Shown one piece after another: positions 20,531 through 30,464 of a stretch of 64,000 bases of DNA. The stretch is from Shewanella marina JCM 15074 (GTDB lineage: Bacteria > Pseudomonadota > Gammaproteobacteria > Enterobacterales > Shewanellaceae). The translations under genes and the position numbers were made by a program. The DNA lies in assembly GCF_000614975.1 (NCBI RefSeq), contig NZ_BALM01000001.1, forward strand, positions 248,001-312,000, in the 5' to 3' direction. The notes beneath the pieces were generated by a model. The model searched no databases and was not told where the DNA came from. It saw nothing but the letters and a program-made list of their open reading frames with translations. Numbering within the stretch: position 1 is the stretch's first letter; each line of letters opens with the position of its first letter.

Positions 20531-21029
20531 TAAACTGTGGCCTGGTGTTTATCTATTGCTTATTGCTTGTGTTGCCCCTGTCACTTATGCAAAGCCAACG
20601 CCGCTTATTGAAGTAGGACGCACCCAAATGAGTTGGTTGTTTTGGGATTTATATCAAGCAAGGTTGTTGACCGAAGATGGTGAGTTTACATGGCAAAAGT
20701 GGCCGATGACATTAGAGATTACCTATCTGCGAGACATTGAAGCGGCACATTTAATTGAGGCTACCGCAGAACAATGGCAACACCTACAAGTGGATGACCA
20801 GCAACAGCAAGTGTGGCTGACACAGTTACAACAAGTGTGGCCAGATGTCAGCGAAGGCGACTCATTAACATTTGTCGTAGACAAGCAGGGTGTTGGTCAG
20901 TTTTTTTATAATCAACAGGCCATTGATTGGCAAAGTAGCGCTGAATTTAGCCAGCAATTTTTAGCCATTTGGTTATCGCCACAAAGTTCAGAGTTAGCAA
21001 GGCGAGCAGAGTTGATAGGAGAGAAATAA
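20523..21029 (+). CDS. Exported chalcone-isomerase-like protein
   Basis: 168 residues with a signal peptide (LWPGVYLLLIACVAPVTYAKP). The mature part (VGRTQMSWLFWDLYQARLLTEDGEF, LEITYLRDIEAAHLIEAT, QFFYNQQ) matches the chalcone-isomerase-like family that binds fatty acids in the periplasm. Not a flavonoid enzyme. Overlaps both neighbours (the stop and the next start share TAATG), so it belongs to the operon. Confidence 0.82.
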   Translation: MTNKLWPGVYLLLIACVAPVTYAKPTPLIEVGRTQMSWLFWDLYQARLLTEDGEFTWQKWPMTLEITYLRDIEAAHLIEATAEQWQHLQVDDQQQQVWLTQLQQVWPDVSEGDSLTFVVDKQGVGQFFYNQQAIDWQSSAEFSQQFLAIWLSPQSSELARRAELIGEK

Positions 21030-21574
21030 TGCGATTATTCAATGGAACGATTAAGTCACTGTTAGTTATTGTCAGTCTGTTAGGACTAACCAGTTGTAGC
21101 AGTGCCAGTATTGACGACTATCAAGCGACCACACCTAAGTTGGTGCTAGCGGATTTCTTTAATGGCAAGCTAACGGCGGCAGGTATCGTACAAGATTTTT
21201 CAGGCAAAGTGACCCGTACCTTTACGGTGACGATGCAAGCCAGTTGGCAAGGTAATCAAGGCGTGATTGATGAAGACTTTATCTTTAATGACGGCGAAAA
21301 ACAAAAGCGCATTTGGCAGATAACCAGACAAGCGCCGGGGCAATACACTGGTACTGCAAATGATATTCTAGGCACTGCCACAGGCGTGTCTGCGGGTAAT
21401 GCTCTGCAATGGCGATATGAGATGATATTGAATGTTGATGGCACTGATTATCAAGTCAGCTTTGATGATTGGATGTTCCTTGTGGATGACAATACCATCA
21501 TCAACAAAAGCGATATTATTAAGTTTGGGGTTAAGGTTGCCAGCGTGACCTTAGTGATCAATAAGCAAGCTTAG
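21029..21574 (+). CDS. DUF3833 lipoprotein
   Basis: 181 residues. A type II signal peptide ends in LGLTSC, so Cys becomes lipid-modified. The body (LVLADFFNGKLTAAGIVQDFSGKVTRTFTV, ALQWRYEMILNVDGTDYQVSFDDWMFLVDD) matches DUF3833, regularly the last gene of this block. A lipocalin-like lipid binding role is possible but unproved. Start at the ATG 21029 overlapping the preceding stop. Confidence 0.85.
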   Translation: MRLFNGTIKSLLVIVSLLGLTSCSSASIDDYQATTPKLVLADFFNGKLTAAGIVQDFSGKVTRTFTVTMQASWQGNQGVIDEDFIFNDGEKQKRIWQITRQAPGQYTGTANDILGTATGVSAGNALQWRYEMILNVDGTDYQVSFDDWMFLVDDNTIINKSDIIKFGVKVASVTLVINKQA

Positions 21575-21754
21575 TGATTCACTATTTTGCAATTTAATGA
21601 GGTAAGTGCTTTTGAATAACGATTTAGCCGTTCATTAAACTAAATCGTTTTCTTGTGATATCAAAGAAGCTGAATAAACGAGTAAGTTAATCTATAACTA
21701 CAGATTAAACCTTTAATGCAAAAGTGACCGATTAGTCCTTACTCATCTACATTA

Positions 21755-22098
21755 TTAGCCGCGTTTTTTCGACATATCGACTTGCTTATGTTCATAGTAT
21801 TCAAATGGGAACATATTGCGCATCCGCTGGGCAAGACTGTCGTTGATGCTGGCAGAGATGTGTAATCTTACCGTGCCATCACGGTAGGCGCGCAATGTAC
21901 CTGTGGTTTTTTCTACTTTTGCCAGCGCTTTACATTCACGCAAAAATTTATCTTGGATCTTACCCTTATGGCTCACCAATCGTCCTTGTTTGAACTGCAT
22001 TTTCATCAAGGTGTAGCCTGATTTTTGCTGAATATTAATTTATAAATAAAAAATACAGCGATTAGGATGAACACTATTTTTAAAATATCGACAGTCAT
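21755..22098 (-). CDS. DUF3634-like small membrane protein, frame broken near 22010
   Basis: An ATG at 22098, preceded by GGGAGA, opens a frame with one membrane helix (ILKIVFILIAVFFIYKLIF) that stops after NQATP. The next frame, one base back, continues as MKMQFKQGRLVSHKGKIQDKF...LAQRMRNMFPFEYYEH. The combination of one helix followed by FxQGxLVSHKG and QRxRNxFP resembles DUF3634 proteins of Vibrio and Shewanella. Adding one base at CC(C)TTGATG fuses the two into one protein of about 115 residues. Function unknown. Confidence 0.65.
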
Positions 22099-22247
22099 TC
22101 ACTATCTCCCTTACCTAAGATACGCTAAATTTATAGTTTGTTAGCAGTTAAGACTTTTGCCTTAGTCGCATTTTTAAACAATTTAAATCATTAATTTTAG
22201 TAGTCTGAATGATTTTTCAGCAAGTTACCATTAGGTAGGAGTTTTTT

Positions 22248-23696
22248 ATGCAAGTTAGTCCAGATTCATTATGGCAGCAGCAATGTTTTATTGGTGGGAT
22301 ATGGTGCCATGCTCAAAATGAGCAAACTGAAACAATTTGCGATCCCGCCACTGGCATTGTGATTGGTCATGTACCTTATATGGATAAGGTGGATACATTA
22401 GCTGCGATTAATGCCGCTAAACGGGCATTACCAAGTTGGCGTGAATTGTCAGGTCATGAGCGCAGCCAATTACTTAAGCGCTGGCATTTATTGATACTTA
22501 AGCATCAACAACAACTCGCGGAGATTATGACCGCTGAGCAGGGCAAGCCACTTGCAGAAGCGATTGGCGAAATTAATTATGCAGCATCATTTATTGAATG
22601 GTTTGCTGAAGAAGCTAAGCGGGTTTATGGCGATATCATACCAGCACCGCAAGCTGATAAACGTTTGCTGGTGGTTAAACAACCGATTGGGGTCACAGCT
22701 GCTATTACACCGTGGAATTTTCCTGCGGCGATGATCACTCGCAAAGCCGCACCAGCGTTAGCGGCTGGCTGTACCATGATTATTAAGCCTGCGCCACAAA
22801 CCCCATTTTCAGCATTAGCATTAGCCAAGTTAGCTGAAATGGCGGGTATTCCTGCCGGTGTGATTAATGTAATTACTGGTGATGCAATTCAAATAGGGCA
22901 AACCTTATGTGAGCATCCCGATGTGCGTAAGTTGTCATTTACTGGTTCAACTGGTGTCGGTATTAAATTGATGCAGCAATCAGCTGCAACCTTAAAAAAA
23001 TTATCGTTAGAATTGGGTGGCAATGCGCCATTTATTGTTTTTGAAGATGCAGATATTGATGCGGCAGTTGATGGCGCTATGTTGGCTAAATTTAGAAATA
23101 ACGGTCAAACCTGTGTTTGCGCAAATCGTATTTATGTACAGGATAAGGTTTACGATGAGTTTGCTCGTAAGTTAACCGACAAGGTCAAGCAATTAGTTGT
23201 GGGTAAAGGGACTGATCAAGATGTTACTACCGGCCCATTAATTAATCAGGCTGCGCTTGATAAGGTTGAGTCACTCGTGGCTGATGCAGTAAACCATGGC
23301 GGTAAACTGTTGTGCGGCGGGGCAGTACATCAACTCGGAGGCACGTTTTATCAACCAACCATTATTGCTGAAGCGAACGCTGAAATGCTGTTAGCCAAAG
23401 AGGAAATATTTGGTCCGGTTGCACCGCTGTTTAAATTTAGTGATGAACAGCAGGTGATTGATTTTGCTAATGATACCGAGTTTGGCTTAGCGGCTTATTT
23501 TTATAGCCGTGACATCGGCAGAGTTTGGCGAGTTGCTGAAGCGCTTGAATATGGCATGGTCGGTATTAATACCGGTGCTATTTCAAATGAAGTGGCACCT
23601 TTTGGCGGTATTAAAGCATCTGGATTAGGCCGTGAAGGGTCTAAATATGGCATTGAGGAATACACTGAAATGAAATATCTGTGTATGGCGATTTAA
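22248..23696 (+). CDS. gabD: NAD(P)-dependent succinate-semialdehyde dehydrogenase
   Basis: 482 residues of the aldehyde dehydrogenase family: [21 protein letters not shown], the Rossmann turn SFTGSTGVG, catalytic Glu in LELGGNAPF and catalytic Cys in [14 protein letters not shown], plus EIFGPVAP. The double-cysteine loop (Cys-Val-Cys) is typical of bacterial GabD, where it can form a redox switch. It oxidises succinate semialdehyde to succinate. No gabT or gabP neighbour. RBS TAGGAG. A strong terminator follows. Confidence 0.9.
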   Translation: MQVSPDSLWQQQCFIGGIWCHAQNEQTETICDPATGIVIGHVPYMDKVDTLAAINAAKRALPSWRELSGHERSQLLKRWHLLILKHQQQLAEIMTAEQGKPLAEAIGEINYAASFIEWFAEEAKRVYGDIIPAPQADKRLLVVKQPIGVTAAITPWNFPAAMITRKAAPALAAGCTMIIKPAPQTPFSALALAKLAEMAGIPAGVINVITGDAIQIGQTLCEHPDVRKLSFTGSTGVGIKLMQQSAATLKKLSLELGGNAPFIVFEDADIDAAVDGAMLAKFRNNGQTCVCANRIYVQDKVYDEFARKLTDKVKQLVVGKGTDQDVTTGPLINQAALDKVESLVADAVNHGGKLLCGGAVHQLGGTFYQPTIIAEANAEMLLAKEEIFGPVAPLFKFSDEQQVIDFANDTEFGLAAYFYSRDIGRVWRVAEALEYGMVGINTGAISNEVAPFGGIKASGLGREGSKYGIEEYTEMKYLCMAI

Positions 23697-23737
23697 GCGA
23701 CGTTTAGCTGGATTGACCTAATAGGACATTACACTTT

Positions 23738-23767
23738 AAAAATACCCACGATTGTGGGTATTTTTTT
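23738..23767 (+). terminator. Terminator of gabD
   Basis: Stem AAATACCCAC / GTGGGTATTT followed by T7. Confidence 0.9.
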
Positions 23768-24062
23768 GACTGATACAATTGATTAGTGGTTGCTAATGCA
23801 GTGTATGGAACGTATGTTAATTGTACATTTCTATTGATTGTTTAATTAAACATTGAATTTTTGGTTTTAAATTAATAGATCATGTAAATATCCTATTAAT
23901 ATTGAAAAATATTCAATTGCTAGTGGTTATTTTTGAGTTTTAGTTAAAAATTAAACGATTGTAGTGAAGTTTCACAGATAGCCTAGTGCTCCATGTGGTA
24001 AATTAGCGCTAATTTGAAAATACAACTATAAGCTGAGTCATCAGCAAACGGGGTAGAAGGTC
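23768..24062. other. Intergenic region upstream of the DAACS symporter
   Basis: Nearly 300 AT-rich bases; it should hold the symporter promoter. I see no gene, no clear operator and no repeat. Confidence 0.4.
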
Positions 24063-25289
24063 GTGTTTAAGGGAAAATTACTGGGGAATATTGGCGTCCA
24101 AGTCGTTATCGCAATGATCATTGGTGCTGTAGTCGGTTTATTAATGGGTGATAGTGCAACTATGTTTGCACCACTTGGTACCATTTTTATTAACTTAGTT
24201 AAAATGCTTGTTATCCCATTGGTTGTGGTATCTATCATTGCCGGTGCGGCAAGCTTAGGTAACAGTCCATCTGCCGGTAAAATTGGTGTGGGTACTTTTG
24301 CTTTCTTTATTGCAACCTCAGCACTGGCTGTTGGTTTAGCGTTAGTGATGGGCAATATCTTCCAACCTGGTGCGGGTGTTGACTTTAGTGCCCATGGCGC
24401 AGGTCTTGCTGCGGTAACTCAAGAGCAAGGTGCGATTCCTGGTTTTGTTGATACTGTGATTGGTATGATCCCAACTAACGTATTTGAATCGTTAATTGGC
24501 GGTAATATCCTGCAAATCTTAGTGTTCTGTATTTTCTTCGGTATTGCCTTAACTAAGGTTAAAGGCGATGGCGCTAAACCTATTCTTGCTGGTCTTAATA
24601 CTGTTGTTGATGCGTTTGTATGGATGATCAACTGCGTCATGATTATTGCGCCTATCGGTGTATTTGGTCTGATGGCACAATCTGTCGGTACTTTTGGTTT
24701 TGATGCATTAGGTGTTGTATTAAAGCTGGTGATTGTATTTGTGGCTGCAATCTTAATTTACGGCTTTATTTTCTTCCCTCTAATGGTCAAGTTCCTGTCT
24801 GATGTACCTGCGCTTAAATTCATTTCAGCAATGAAAAAGCCGCAAGTAATGGCATTATCTACTGCATCTTCAATGGCGACATTGCCTGTGACGATGGAAA
24901 CATGTGAAGAAGACCTTAAAGTATCTAAAGCGACTTCATCATTTGTACTGCCGTTAGGTGCGACCATTAACATGAGTGGTAACGCAATCTATTACGGTTT
25001 GGTGGCAGTGTTCTTCGCCCAGATGTACCACATTGATTTAAGTATGGCGGCTTATATTGCTATCATCTTTACTTCTACCTTAGGTGCGATTGGTCAAGCA
25101 GGTGTGCCGGGTCCATCATTCCTTGTGGTCGCGGTATTATTAGCCGCTGGTATTCCAATTGATGGCTTACCATTATTGTTCGCACTAGACCGTATTTTTG
25201 ACATGATCCGTACTTCACTTAACATCACTGGTGATGCTGTTTGTGCAGTGGTTATGGACAAGTTTATCGGTGCTGATAAGCAACAGTAA
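24063..25289 (+). CDS. Dicarboxylate/amino acid:cation symporter (DAACS)
   Basis: 408 residues with about eight helices and two re-entrant loops. The signature segments are present: ALSTASSMATLPVTMETCEE (serine-rich HP1 tip), LGATINMSGNAIYYGL (NMDGT-like TM7 motif) and GQAGVPGPSFLV (HP2). These transporters move glutamate, aspartate, serine/threonine or C4-dicarboxylates with Na+ or H+. The NMSGN variant of NMDGT and the short length point towards the SstT/GltS-like fringe, so the substrate stays open. GTG start at 24063 after GAAGG. Confidence 0.88.
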   Translation: MFKGKLLGNIGVQVVIAMIIGAVVGLLMGDSATMFAPLGTIFINLVKMLVIPLVVVSIIAGAASLGNSPSAGKIGVGTFAFFIATSALAVGLALVMGNIFQPGAGVDFSAHGAGLAAVTQEQGAIPGFVDTVIGMIPTNVFESLIGGNILQILVFCIFFGIALTKVKGDGAKPILAGLNTVVDAFVWMINCVMIIAPIGVFGLMAQSVGTFGFDALGVVLKLVIVFVAAILIYGFIFFPLMVKFLSDVPALKFISAMKKPQVMALSTASSMATLPVTMETCEEDLKVSKATSSFVLPLGATINMSGNAIYYGLVAVFFAQMYHIDLSMAAYIAIIFTSTLGAIGQAGVPGPSFLVVAVLLAAGIPIDGLPLLFALDRIFDMIRTSLNITGDAVCAVVMDKFIGADKQQ

Positions 25290-25305
25290 GAATAATTATT
25301 ATTCA

Positions 25306-25333
25306 ATAAAGGGAGCTTCGGCTCCCTTTATTG
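25306..25333 (+). terminator. Terminator after the DAACS gene
   Basis: Stem AAAGGGAGC / GCTCCCTTT with a TTCG tetraloop, then TATTGTTTG. Confidence 0.85.
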
Positions 25334-25484
25334 TTTGTAAAATGGTGCGTCTGTAATCTAGATGTAAAGCAAGTGTACATGCAAGGTAATTTGTTGCTTA
25401 TTTAAGCAGATAAAATTGGCGCTATCGCCAGCCATGCGATAAAATTCTCTCTTTACGCGTTTGCTAACGACAGAGGTTTTTTAA

Positions 25485-25826
25485 ATGTCAGCTCTTCCAC
25501 ATTGCCCTAAGTGCGATTCAGAATATACTTACTTCGACGGTACCATGCTTGTATGCCCTGAGTGTGCACATGAGTGGTCTCAAAACGAAGAAACAGAAGT
25601 TGCAGAAGATGAGGCTGTAATCAAAGACTCAAATGGCAATGTTTTACAAGATGGCGATACTGTCACAGTAATCAAAGATCTTAAGATCAAAGGTTCTTCA
25701 CTTGTTGTTAAAGTGGGTACTAAAGTGAAAAACATTCGTCTAGTAGACGGTGACCACGATATCGATTGTAAAATCGACGGTATCGGTGCGATGCAATTAA
25801 AATCTGAGTTTGTTAAGAAAGTATAA
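25485..25826 (+). CDS. yjdM: YjdM/PhnA-type zinc-ribbon protein
   Basis: 113 residues. An N-terminal zinc ribbon ([25 protein letters not shown]) is followed by an SH3-like domain ([46 protein letters not shown]). This is the PhnA/YjdM family, named for phosphonate loci but with no proven phosphonate role. Length is normal. Standalone gene with its own terminator. Confidence 0.92.
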   Translation: MSALPHCPKCDSEYTYFDGTMLVCPECAHEWSQNEETEVAEDEAVIKDSNGNVLQDGDTVTVIKDLKIKGSSLVVKVGTKVKNIRLVDGDHDIDCKIDGIGAMQLKSEFVKKV

Positions 25827-25852
25827 TCTTGCAAATTGCAGTATGAATAATA

Positions 25853-25880
25853 AAAAAGCAGCTTAATAGCTGCTTTTTTT
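25853..25880. terminator. Bidirectional terminator
   Basis: Stem AAAAAGCAGCT / AGCTGCTTTTT with T8 to the right and A-rich left flank, between convergent genes. Confidence 0.9.
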
Positions 25881-25891
25881 ATGCTTAATTT

Positions 25892-26230
25892 TTAAGCGTA
25901 GTGCTTGCCATTATCATAATAGCCAGCAGGATCCAGTTTAGTGAAGATCACAGCCACATCTTGCTCTGGCTTTGCTAACGCATCACGTACAATCTGAGTG
26001 ACTCGGATTGCAATCTCATCTTGTACTTGTTGGCCACGGTCAAAGTAAAGTACTTCAACAAATGGGTAAGCTGCAAATGCTTCACCTTCAAAGAAAAAGC
26101 TCGCAGGAATATGCTCAATAGTGAAATGTTCACGTGGGCTTTCCATCAGTTCAGCTAACGCATCTACTAATGGTTTTGATAGTTGCTGAACTTTATCTGC
26201 ATCGATTGCACGAAAACGAAAGTGGGGCAT
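25892..26230 (-). CDS. DUF1904 protein (tautomerase-like fold)
   Basis: 112 residues: PHFRFRAIDADKVQQLSKPLVDALAE at the start, followed by FVEVLYFDRGQQVQDEIA. It matches DUF1904, small proteins related to the 4-oxalocrotonate tautomerase fold; the Pro after the initiator Met is kept, as in tautomerases. No substrate known. Confidence 0.8.
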   Translation of the reverse strand: MPHFRFRAIDADKVQQLSKPLVDALAELMESPREHFTIEHIPASFFFEGEAFAAYPFVEVLYFDRGQQVQDEIAIRVTQIVRDALAKPEQDVAVIFTKLDPAGYYDNGKHYA

Positions 26231-26324
26231 AAGTACTCCTAATATCTGCCGTTCAAAATCGCTGTCACAATAGCATTTGCTTAGCTAAAACCCAATATCT
26301 ATCCACAATTGTTGGAGCTTACTC

Positions 26325-27407
26325 TCATTTATTAATGCGATAATCCAATTGTACAGTTGATTGTGCTGCGACCGCTTTGCCGTTTTCGAACTTAGGCGCA
26401 TAACGCCAATTCTTGAGTGCAGCTAAGCTTGGTTTGATAAAACTGTCACCACCTTTAACGCTAATCACTTTGGGATCTTTAACAAATCCTTGTTCAGTCA
26501 CCGTAAAGCTAAGTTGCACAGAACCTTCTTTACTGCGTTTGGCATAAGCTAAAGGATACTTAGGTGGCACTCGATAAAGCGCTGTTTGTTCTTGCTCATC
26601 ATCCCAAGGACTCATCTTGCCTATTGCAATACAATGTGCGGTTGCTTGCTCAGATTGATCTTCATCTTGATATAACTTAACTAAAGCTGCATGTCCTGCA
26701 AGTAAGTAGGGGTGACTAAAATCGAGTATCTCTAATTGTTCAATCACTTGGTTATATAGCGTGATGGCTTGTTTAGGGTTGTTTTTAGCTTGCTCATATT
26801 TCGCCATATAAAATGTCGATTTTAATCTTGCCAAACTATTTTCAGGTAATGATGTTTGGTGGATAGCATAAGCTTTACTGATATATTTTGGTTGTTTAAG
26901 TTGTTCAAATATTTCTAAGTATAGATCTGCTTCTAACTGTGGTTGATTATGGTGCTGGGCAATGTCAACTGCTCGTAATAAGTGCTTTTTGGCTTTTTTC
27001 GCGTTTATTTGTTTAGTTTCTATGGTGGCGAGGCCAATAAGGGGATCGATTAAACTAAGATGTTGTTGGCCATTATATTGCTCAAATAAGGTTAATGCTT
27101 GTTGATATAGCGCTAGCCTTAAGTCTGATACTTGCTGTTGCTGCTCATGACTAACATAAGTTTGTTCGGCCAGCGCATTAGCATAATTAACAGCCAGATT
27201 AGCCGTGTTTATACTCTCTCCAAATTTGATTTCACCCAGATTAAATGCTTGTTTTGCAGTATTTATTATTAACCTTGGGTCTTCGGCTGTAATCGCTTTT
27301 TGATATGCTGCGTAGGCATCATTAAAGTTCTTGTCATGATGTTCTTGCGCCATTAATGGCTGGTGGGCAAAAATATAACTAGCTATTATTAATATATATT
27401 TATGCAT
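26325..27407 (-). CDS. TPR protein with C-terminal TonB domain
   Basis: 360 residues: signal peptide (YILIIASYIFAHQPLMA), a central helical region with TPR-like repeats (residues ~30-260), then a TonB C-terminal domain (YPLAYAKRSKEGSVQLSFTV, KVISVKGGDSFIKPSLAALKNWRY, VQLDYRIN). True TonB has an N-terminal membrane anchor and Pro-rich stretch; neither is seen. It may be an exported, TonB-like adapter rather than an energy transducer. No ExbB/ExbD nearby. Confidence 0.8.
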   Translation of the reverse strand: MHKYILIIASYIFAHQPLMAQEHHDKNFNDAYAAYQKAITAEDPRLIINTAKQAFNLGEIKFGESINTANLAVNYANALAEQTYVSHEQQQQVSDLRLALYQQALTLFEQYNGQQHLSLIDPLIGLATIETKQINAKKAKKHLLRAVDIAQHHNQPQLEADLYLEIFEQLKQPKYISKAYAIHQTSLPENSLARLKSTFYMAKYEQAKNNPKQAITLYNQVIEQLEILDFSHPYLLAGHAALVKLYQDEDQSEQATAHCIAIGKMSPWDDEQEQTALYRVPPKYPLAYAKRSKEGSVQLSFTVTEQGFVKDPKVISVKGGDSFIKPSLAALKNWRYAPKFENGKAVAAQSTVQLDYRINK

Positions 27408-27565
27408 AATTCATCCTTGGGTTATTATTTTCTTTATTACATGCGATAAGATATAACGACAGTATTATCTAAATAAAACAGTATATTTAGCATGGCTAAT
27501 TTTAGTTGTTTGTTTTTTGATTCTTTGGGGATGTTATTTTAACTGCATAGAAATGCAAGTGAAAT

Positions 27566-28261
27566 ATGAGTAAGGTTATGGTTTTATTTGATGTGTTGCA
27601 AAGAGTCAGTTTAAAAATATTTACGCCTTCGATAGTGTTTGTTGATGCCAAACAGCAGTTACGGCTTATTGCTCTTATTGGTCCTCAAAAACTTGAGGTA
27701 ATACCTAATATTGACTTTAAATATCAGTATATTGAGCAAGTATATCGTGCTGGTAAAATGATAGATGTAATGTGTTATTTAACGATTGATAACTGCCTTG
27801 CTAAGCGCTATTTAATAGAGAATCAAGCTGGTGCTAATATTACTCAATTTGAATATATGGATCCGCAGCAATATAGAGTCGTTTTTCAGCTAGGAGAGCA
27901 TAATCAATTAATCAGTGATATTGATTATTATGATAGCCATATTGGTACCCATACAAAGAACTATAGTTTTGCTTTAGATAAGGTGACGGTAACTGAATAT
28001 AACAAGCTATACAGTGCCATTATAGAGCAAGATTATTGGGGGCTTAAAAATGGATTATGTGAACGATATAATGCGCAAGGTGAGATGATATTTCAAGGCT
28101 ACTACCAAGCGGGTATCGAGCGAGGTATTCATCAATATTTTTATCCTAATGGTACGATCCAATTATTAATTGAATATTTAGCTCATGGACTCGCTCATTT
28201 TCGTTATTTCTCGCCAGAATCGGTACTGATTAAAGAGGAATGGCAGACGTTATACACCTAA
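27566..28261 (+). CDS. Uncharacterised protein with MORN/YwqK-like repeats
   Basis: 231 residues, no signal peptide or membrane helix. The C-terminal third has repeats of the type GLKNGLCERYNAQGEMIFQGYYQ and GIERGIHQYFYPNGTIQLLIEY, which match the YwqK/MORN pattern (Gly-x-Tyr-x-Asn-Gly). The N-terminal part is not recognised. Function unknown; such repeats often mediate protein or lipid contact. Promoter region is very AT-rich. Confidence 0.6.
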   Translation: MSKVMVLFDVLQRVSLKIFTPSIVFVDAKQQLRLIALIGPQKLEVIPNIDFKYQYIEQVYRAGKMIDVMCYLTIDNCLAKRYLIENQAGANITQFEYMDPQQYRVVFQLGEHNQLISDIDYYDSHIGTHTKNYSFALDKVTVTEYNKLYSAIIEQDYWGLKNGLCERYNAQGEMIFQGYYQAGIERGIHQYFYPNGTIQLLIEYLAHGLAHFRYFSPESVLIKEEWQTLYT

Positions 28262-28284
28262 GTTATTTTGAAACAACAGCATAA

Positions 28285-28318
28285 ACAAACAAGGCGCTTA
28301 AAATAGCGCCTTGTTTGT
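28285..28318. terminator. Bidirectional terminator
   Basis: A 14-bp perfect stem (ACAAACAAGGCGCT / AGCGCCTTGTTTGT) with a 6-nt loop between convergent genes. Confidence 0.85.
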
Positions 28319-28342
28319 GATGATGTTACTCGCGTTAAAGAA

Positions 28343-29602
28343 TTAGTTGTTAGCGGCTGGCGCTAGTTCAACATCATCTTTATTTTCTGCAATCATTCTT
28401 GCAGAGACTTGGTCTAATGGCTTAGTGATAAACGAGATAAATAATGCCACTAGCATAATGACCGCAGAGACATGGTAAGCAAAATCAAAGTTTAAATAAT
28501 GATCCATTGAAAATGCCGCGATGACAGGACCAATAAAACCACTTACACCCCATGAGGTATAAACTACGCCATAGTTAGTACCATAATTTTTTAGACCATA
28601 GAATGCTGCGGTAAGTGATGGGAATACTGCTGGCAAGGTACCGTAACTAACACCTGCAAGTGCAGAGCCTAATAACATGCCCCATTCACCTTGGTAATGT
28701 GGGAACATCAGCATATTGGCAATTTGTAGCACGAATGATAGTGCTAGTGTACGTATGCCACCAATTTTGTCTGACAGCATACCTGCCGCAACACGGCCAG
28801 AAGTATTAAATAATGCAAGGATAACCACTAGATGCGCAGCGTCAGTCATATCAGCTTGAGCTGCAGCAATTGAAGTGATGTTACCAATAATCATTAGGCC
28901 TGTAGATGATGCTGCAAGGTACATTAACCAAATCATATAAAACTGTTTGGTTTTTAGCATACCGCGCCAGTTAATCTCAGCTTGTTTTGGTAATGCTTTA
29001 ACTTCATGGTTTGCTCCTGCTTCTGGCACATAGCCTGCTGGAGGGTTATTAATGGTACAAGCTAGTGGGACTGCAATTAATAGTAAGGCTGCACCAAGTA
29101 CAATAAAGGTATAGCCAACGCCATTAGCATCAATGAGGCGAGTCATTAATGGTGCAAGATAAACACCTGCAAGACCAAAGCCTGCAGCAATTAGACCGTT
29201 AACTAAGCCGCGCTTTGATGGGTGGAACCATTTCATTGCTGCTGGTGCTAAACAAGCGTAGCTGAAACCAATGCCGCCGCCTGCAAGAATACCAAAACTG
29301 ATAATAAGGTGATCTGGTGTGGTTGCAAAACCAGATGCTATTAATCCTAGACCTGAAAGAATCGTGCCTGCAATGAGCACACGACGCGGACCAAATTTAT
29401 CTTGAATGATACCAGCCAGTAATAATGCAATTGAGAACACAATAATTGCGGTGGTATATGGCATTGAAGCTTGGGCATTGGTCCAACCTAAATCTGTTAC
29501 TAGTGCTTTTTTAAAAACACTATAAGCAAATAAAATACCAATACATAAATTGATACAGAACCCAGCAAGCAGGATCTGTTTAGCTCTGTCTAAGATTTTC
29601 AT
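28343..29602 (-). CDS. MFS transporter, oxalate:formate antiporter (OFA) family
   Basis: 419 residues, 12 membrane helices. GIIQDKFGPRRVLIAGTIL is the loop 2-3 MFS motif, and the segments LSGLGLIASGF, GGGIGFSYACLAPAAMKWFHPSKRGLVNGLIAAGFG are typical of OFA carriers (oxalate/formate, or pyruvate and similar monocarboxylates). Without the Lys/Arg substrate residues confirmed by structure I cannot name the substrate. Monocistronic. Confidence 0.85.
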   Translation of the reverse strand: MKILDRAKQILLAGFCINLCIGILFAYSVFKKALVTDLGWTNAQASMPYTTAIIVFSIALLLAGIIQDKFGPRRVLIAGTILSGLGLIASGFATTPDHLIISFGILAGGGIGFSYACLAPAAMKWFHPSKRGLVNGLIAAGFGLAGVYLAPLMTRLIDANGVGYTFIVLGAALLLIAVPLACTINNPPAGYVPEAGANHEVKALPKQAEINWRGMLKTKQFYMIWLMYLAASSTGLMIIGNITSIAAAQADMTDAAHLVVILALFNTSGRVAAGMLSDKIGGIRTLALSFVLQIANMLMFPHYQGEWGMLLGSALAGVSYGTLPAVFPSLTAAFYGLKNYGTNYGVVYTSWGVSGFIGPVIAAFSMDHYLNFDFAYHVSAVIMLVALFISFITKPLDQVSARMIAENKDDVELAPAANN

Positions 29603-30087
29603 AATGTCTCTTATATAGTGTGTGCTCTATTTTGTGAGCACTTATTTATTACACTCTCAACATAAGTCATAGGTGTAATTTAATTGCGAGTAATTTAACG
29701 CGGCGAGTCTATCAGTAAAATCTAAACAAACAAAACACAGATGAGGCAGAATGTAACAGCTTGGCTGCTGTTGAATGTTATCTACAATAAAATCATAGCC
29801 TTATTTTTAATTTCATATATGGGATTATGAGAGTTGTCTTTCTCTAAAACGGGTCGTGTATGCAGCTATGTTTAATTTAATCTCATATTTGTTAATGGTT
29901 TGTTTTGTTGTTGGTGTTGTGATTTGTTATTAGCATTTAATTGAAATGATGAATATTTTAATATTAATCTTAAATATAGAGTTATTATAATAAGTTTAAT
30001 TTTTAAAATTATCTTATTAGAAATAAAATAATAAATTCCTATATTCAATCTATACTTATTTTACTACTTTAGAGTAAGGAATATTTT
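29603..30087. other. Intergenic region between divergent genes
   Basis: About 485 bases, very AT-rich, which must hold both the OFA-transporter promoter and that of the YeaQ-like gene. No open frame with a credible start, no repeat and no terminator is visible. Confidence 0.45.
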
Positions 30088-30336
30088 ATGACATTAACTT
30101 CATTATTGATCTTTTTGGTTATCGGTGCTGTCGCAGGGTGGTTAGCGGGTAATATTATGCGCGGTGGCAGTTTTGGTTTGTTGGGGAATATTGTTATCGG
30201 TATCGTTGGATCAGTTATTGGTGGTTTTGTATTTGGATTACTAGGCTTTAGTTCTGCAGGGCTCATAGGCTCTATTATTACTGCGACTGTTGGTGCGGTT
30301 TTGCTGATCTTTATTATTGGTAAGATTAAGTCATAA
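30088..30336 (+). CDS. YeaQ/GlsB-type small membrane protein
   Basis: 82 residues with three helices and many glycines: GAVAGWLAGNIMRGGSFGLLGNIVIGIVGSVIGGFVFG. This is the GlsB/YeaQ/YmgE (transglycosylase-associated) family of small stress proteins; despite the name no transglycosylase activity is shown. RBS AAGGAA 8 bases before the ATG. Confidence 0.88.
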   Translation: MTLTSLLIFLVIGAVAGWLAGNIMRGGSFGLLGNIVIGIVGSVIGGFVFGLLGFSSAGLIGSIITATVGAVLLIFIIGKIKS

Positions 30337-30356
30337 TTTACGTTATTTGTGAAACT

Positions 30357-30386
30357 AAGCACTGTATCAAAATGCAGTGCTTTTTT
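30357..30386 (+). terminator. Terminator of the YeaQ-like gene
   Basis: Stem AAGCACTG / CAGTGCTT, loop of 10, T6. Confidence 0.85.
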
Positions 30387-30464
30387 ATGACTGACATTAC
30401 TTGATTGCACTCTATGATTGCATCCATTAGGATACAAGTATAAACGTCGTCAAGGAGATGATGC

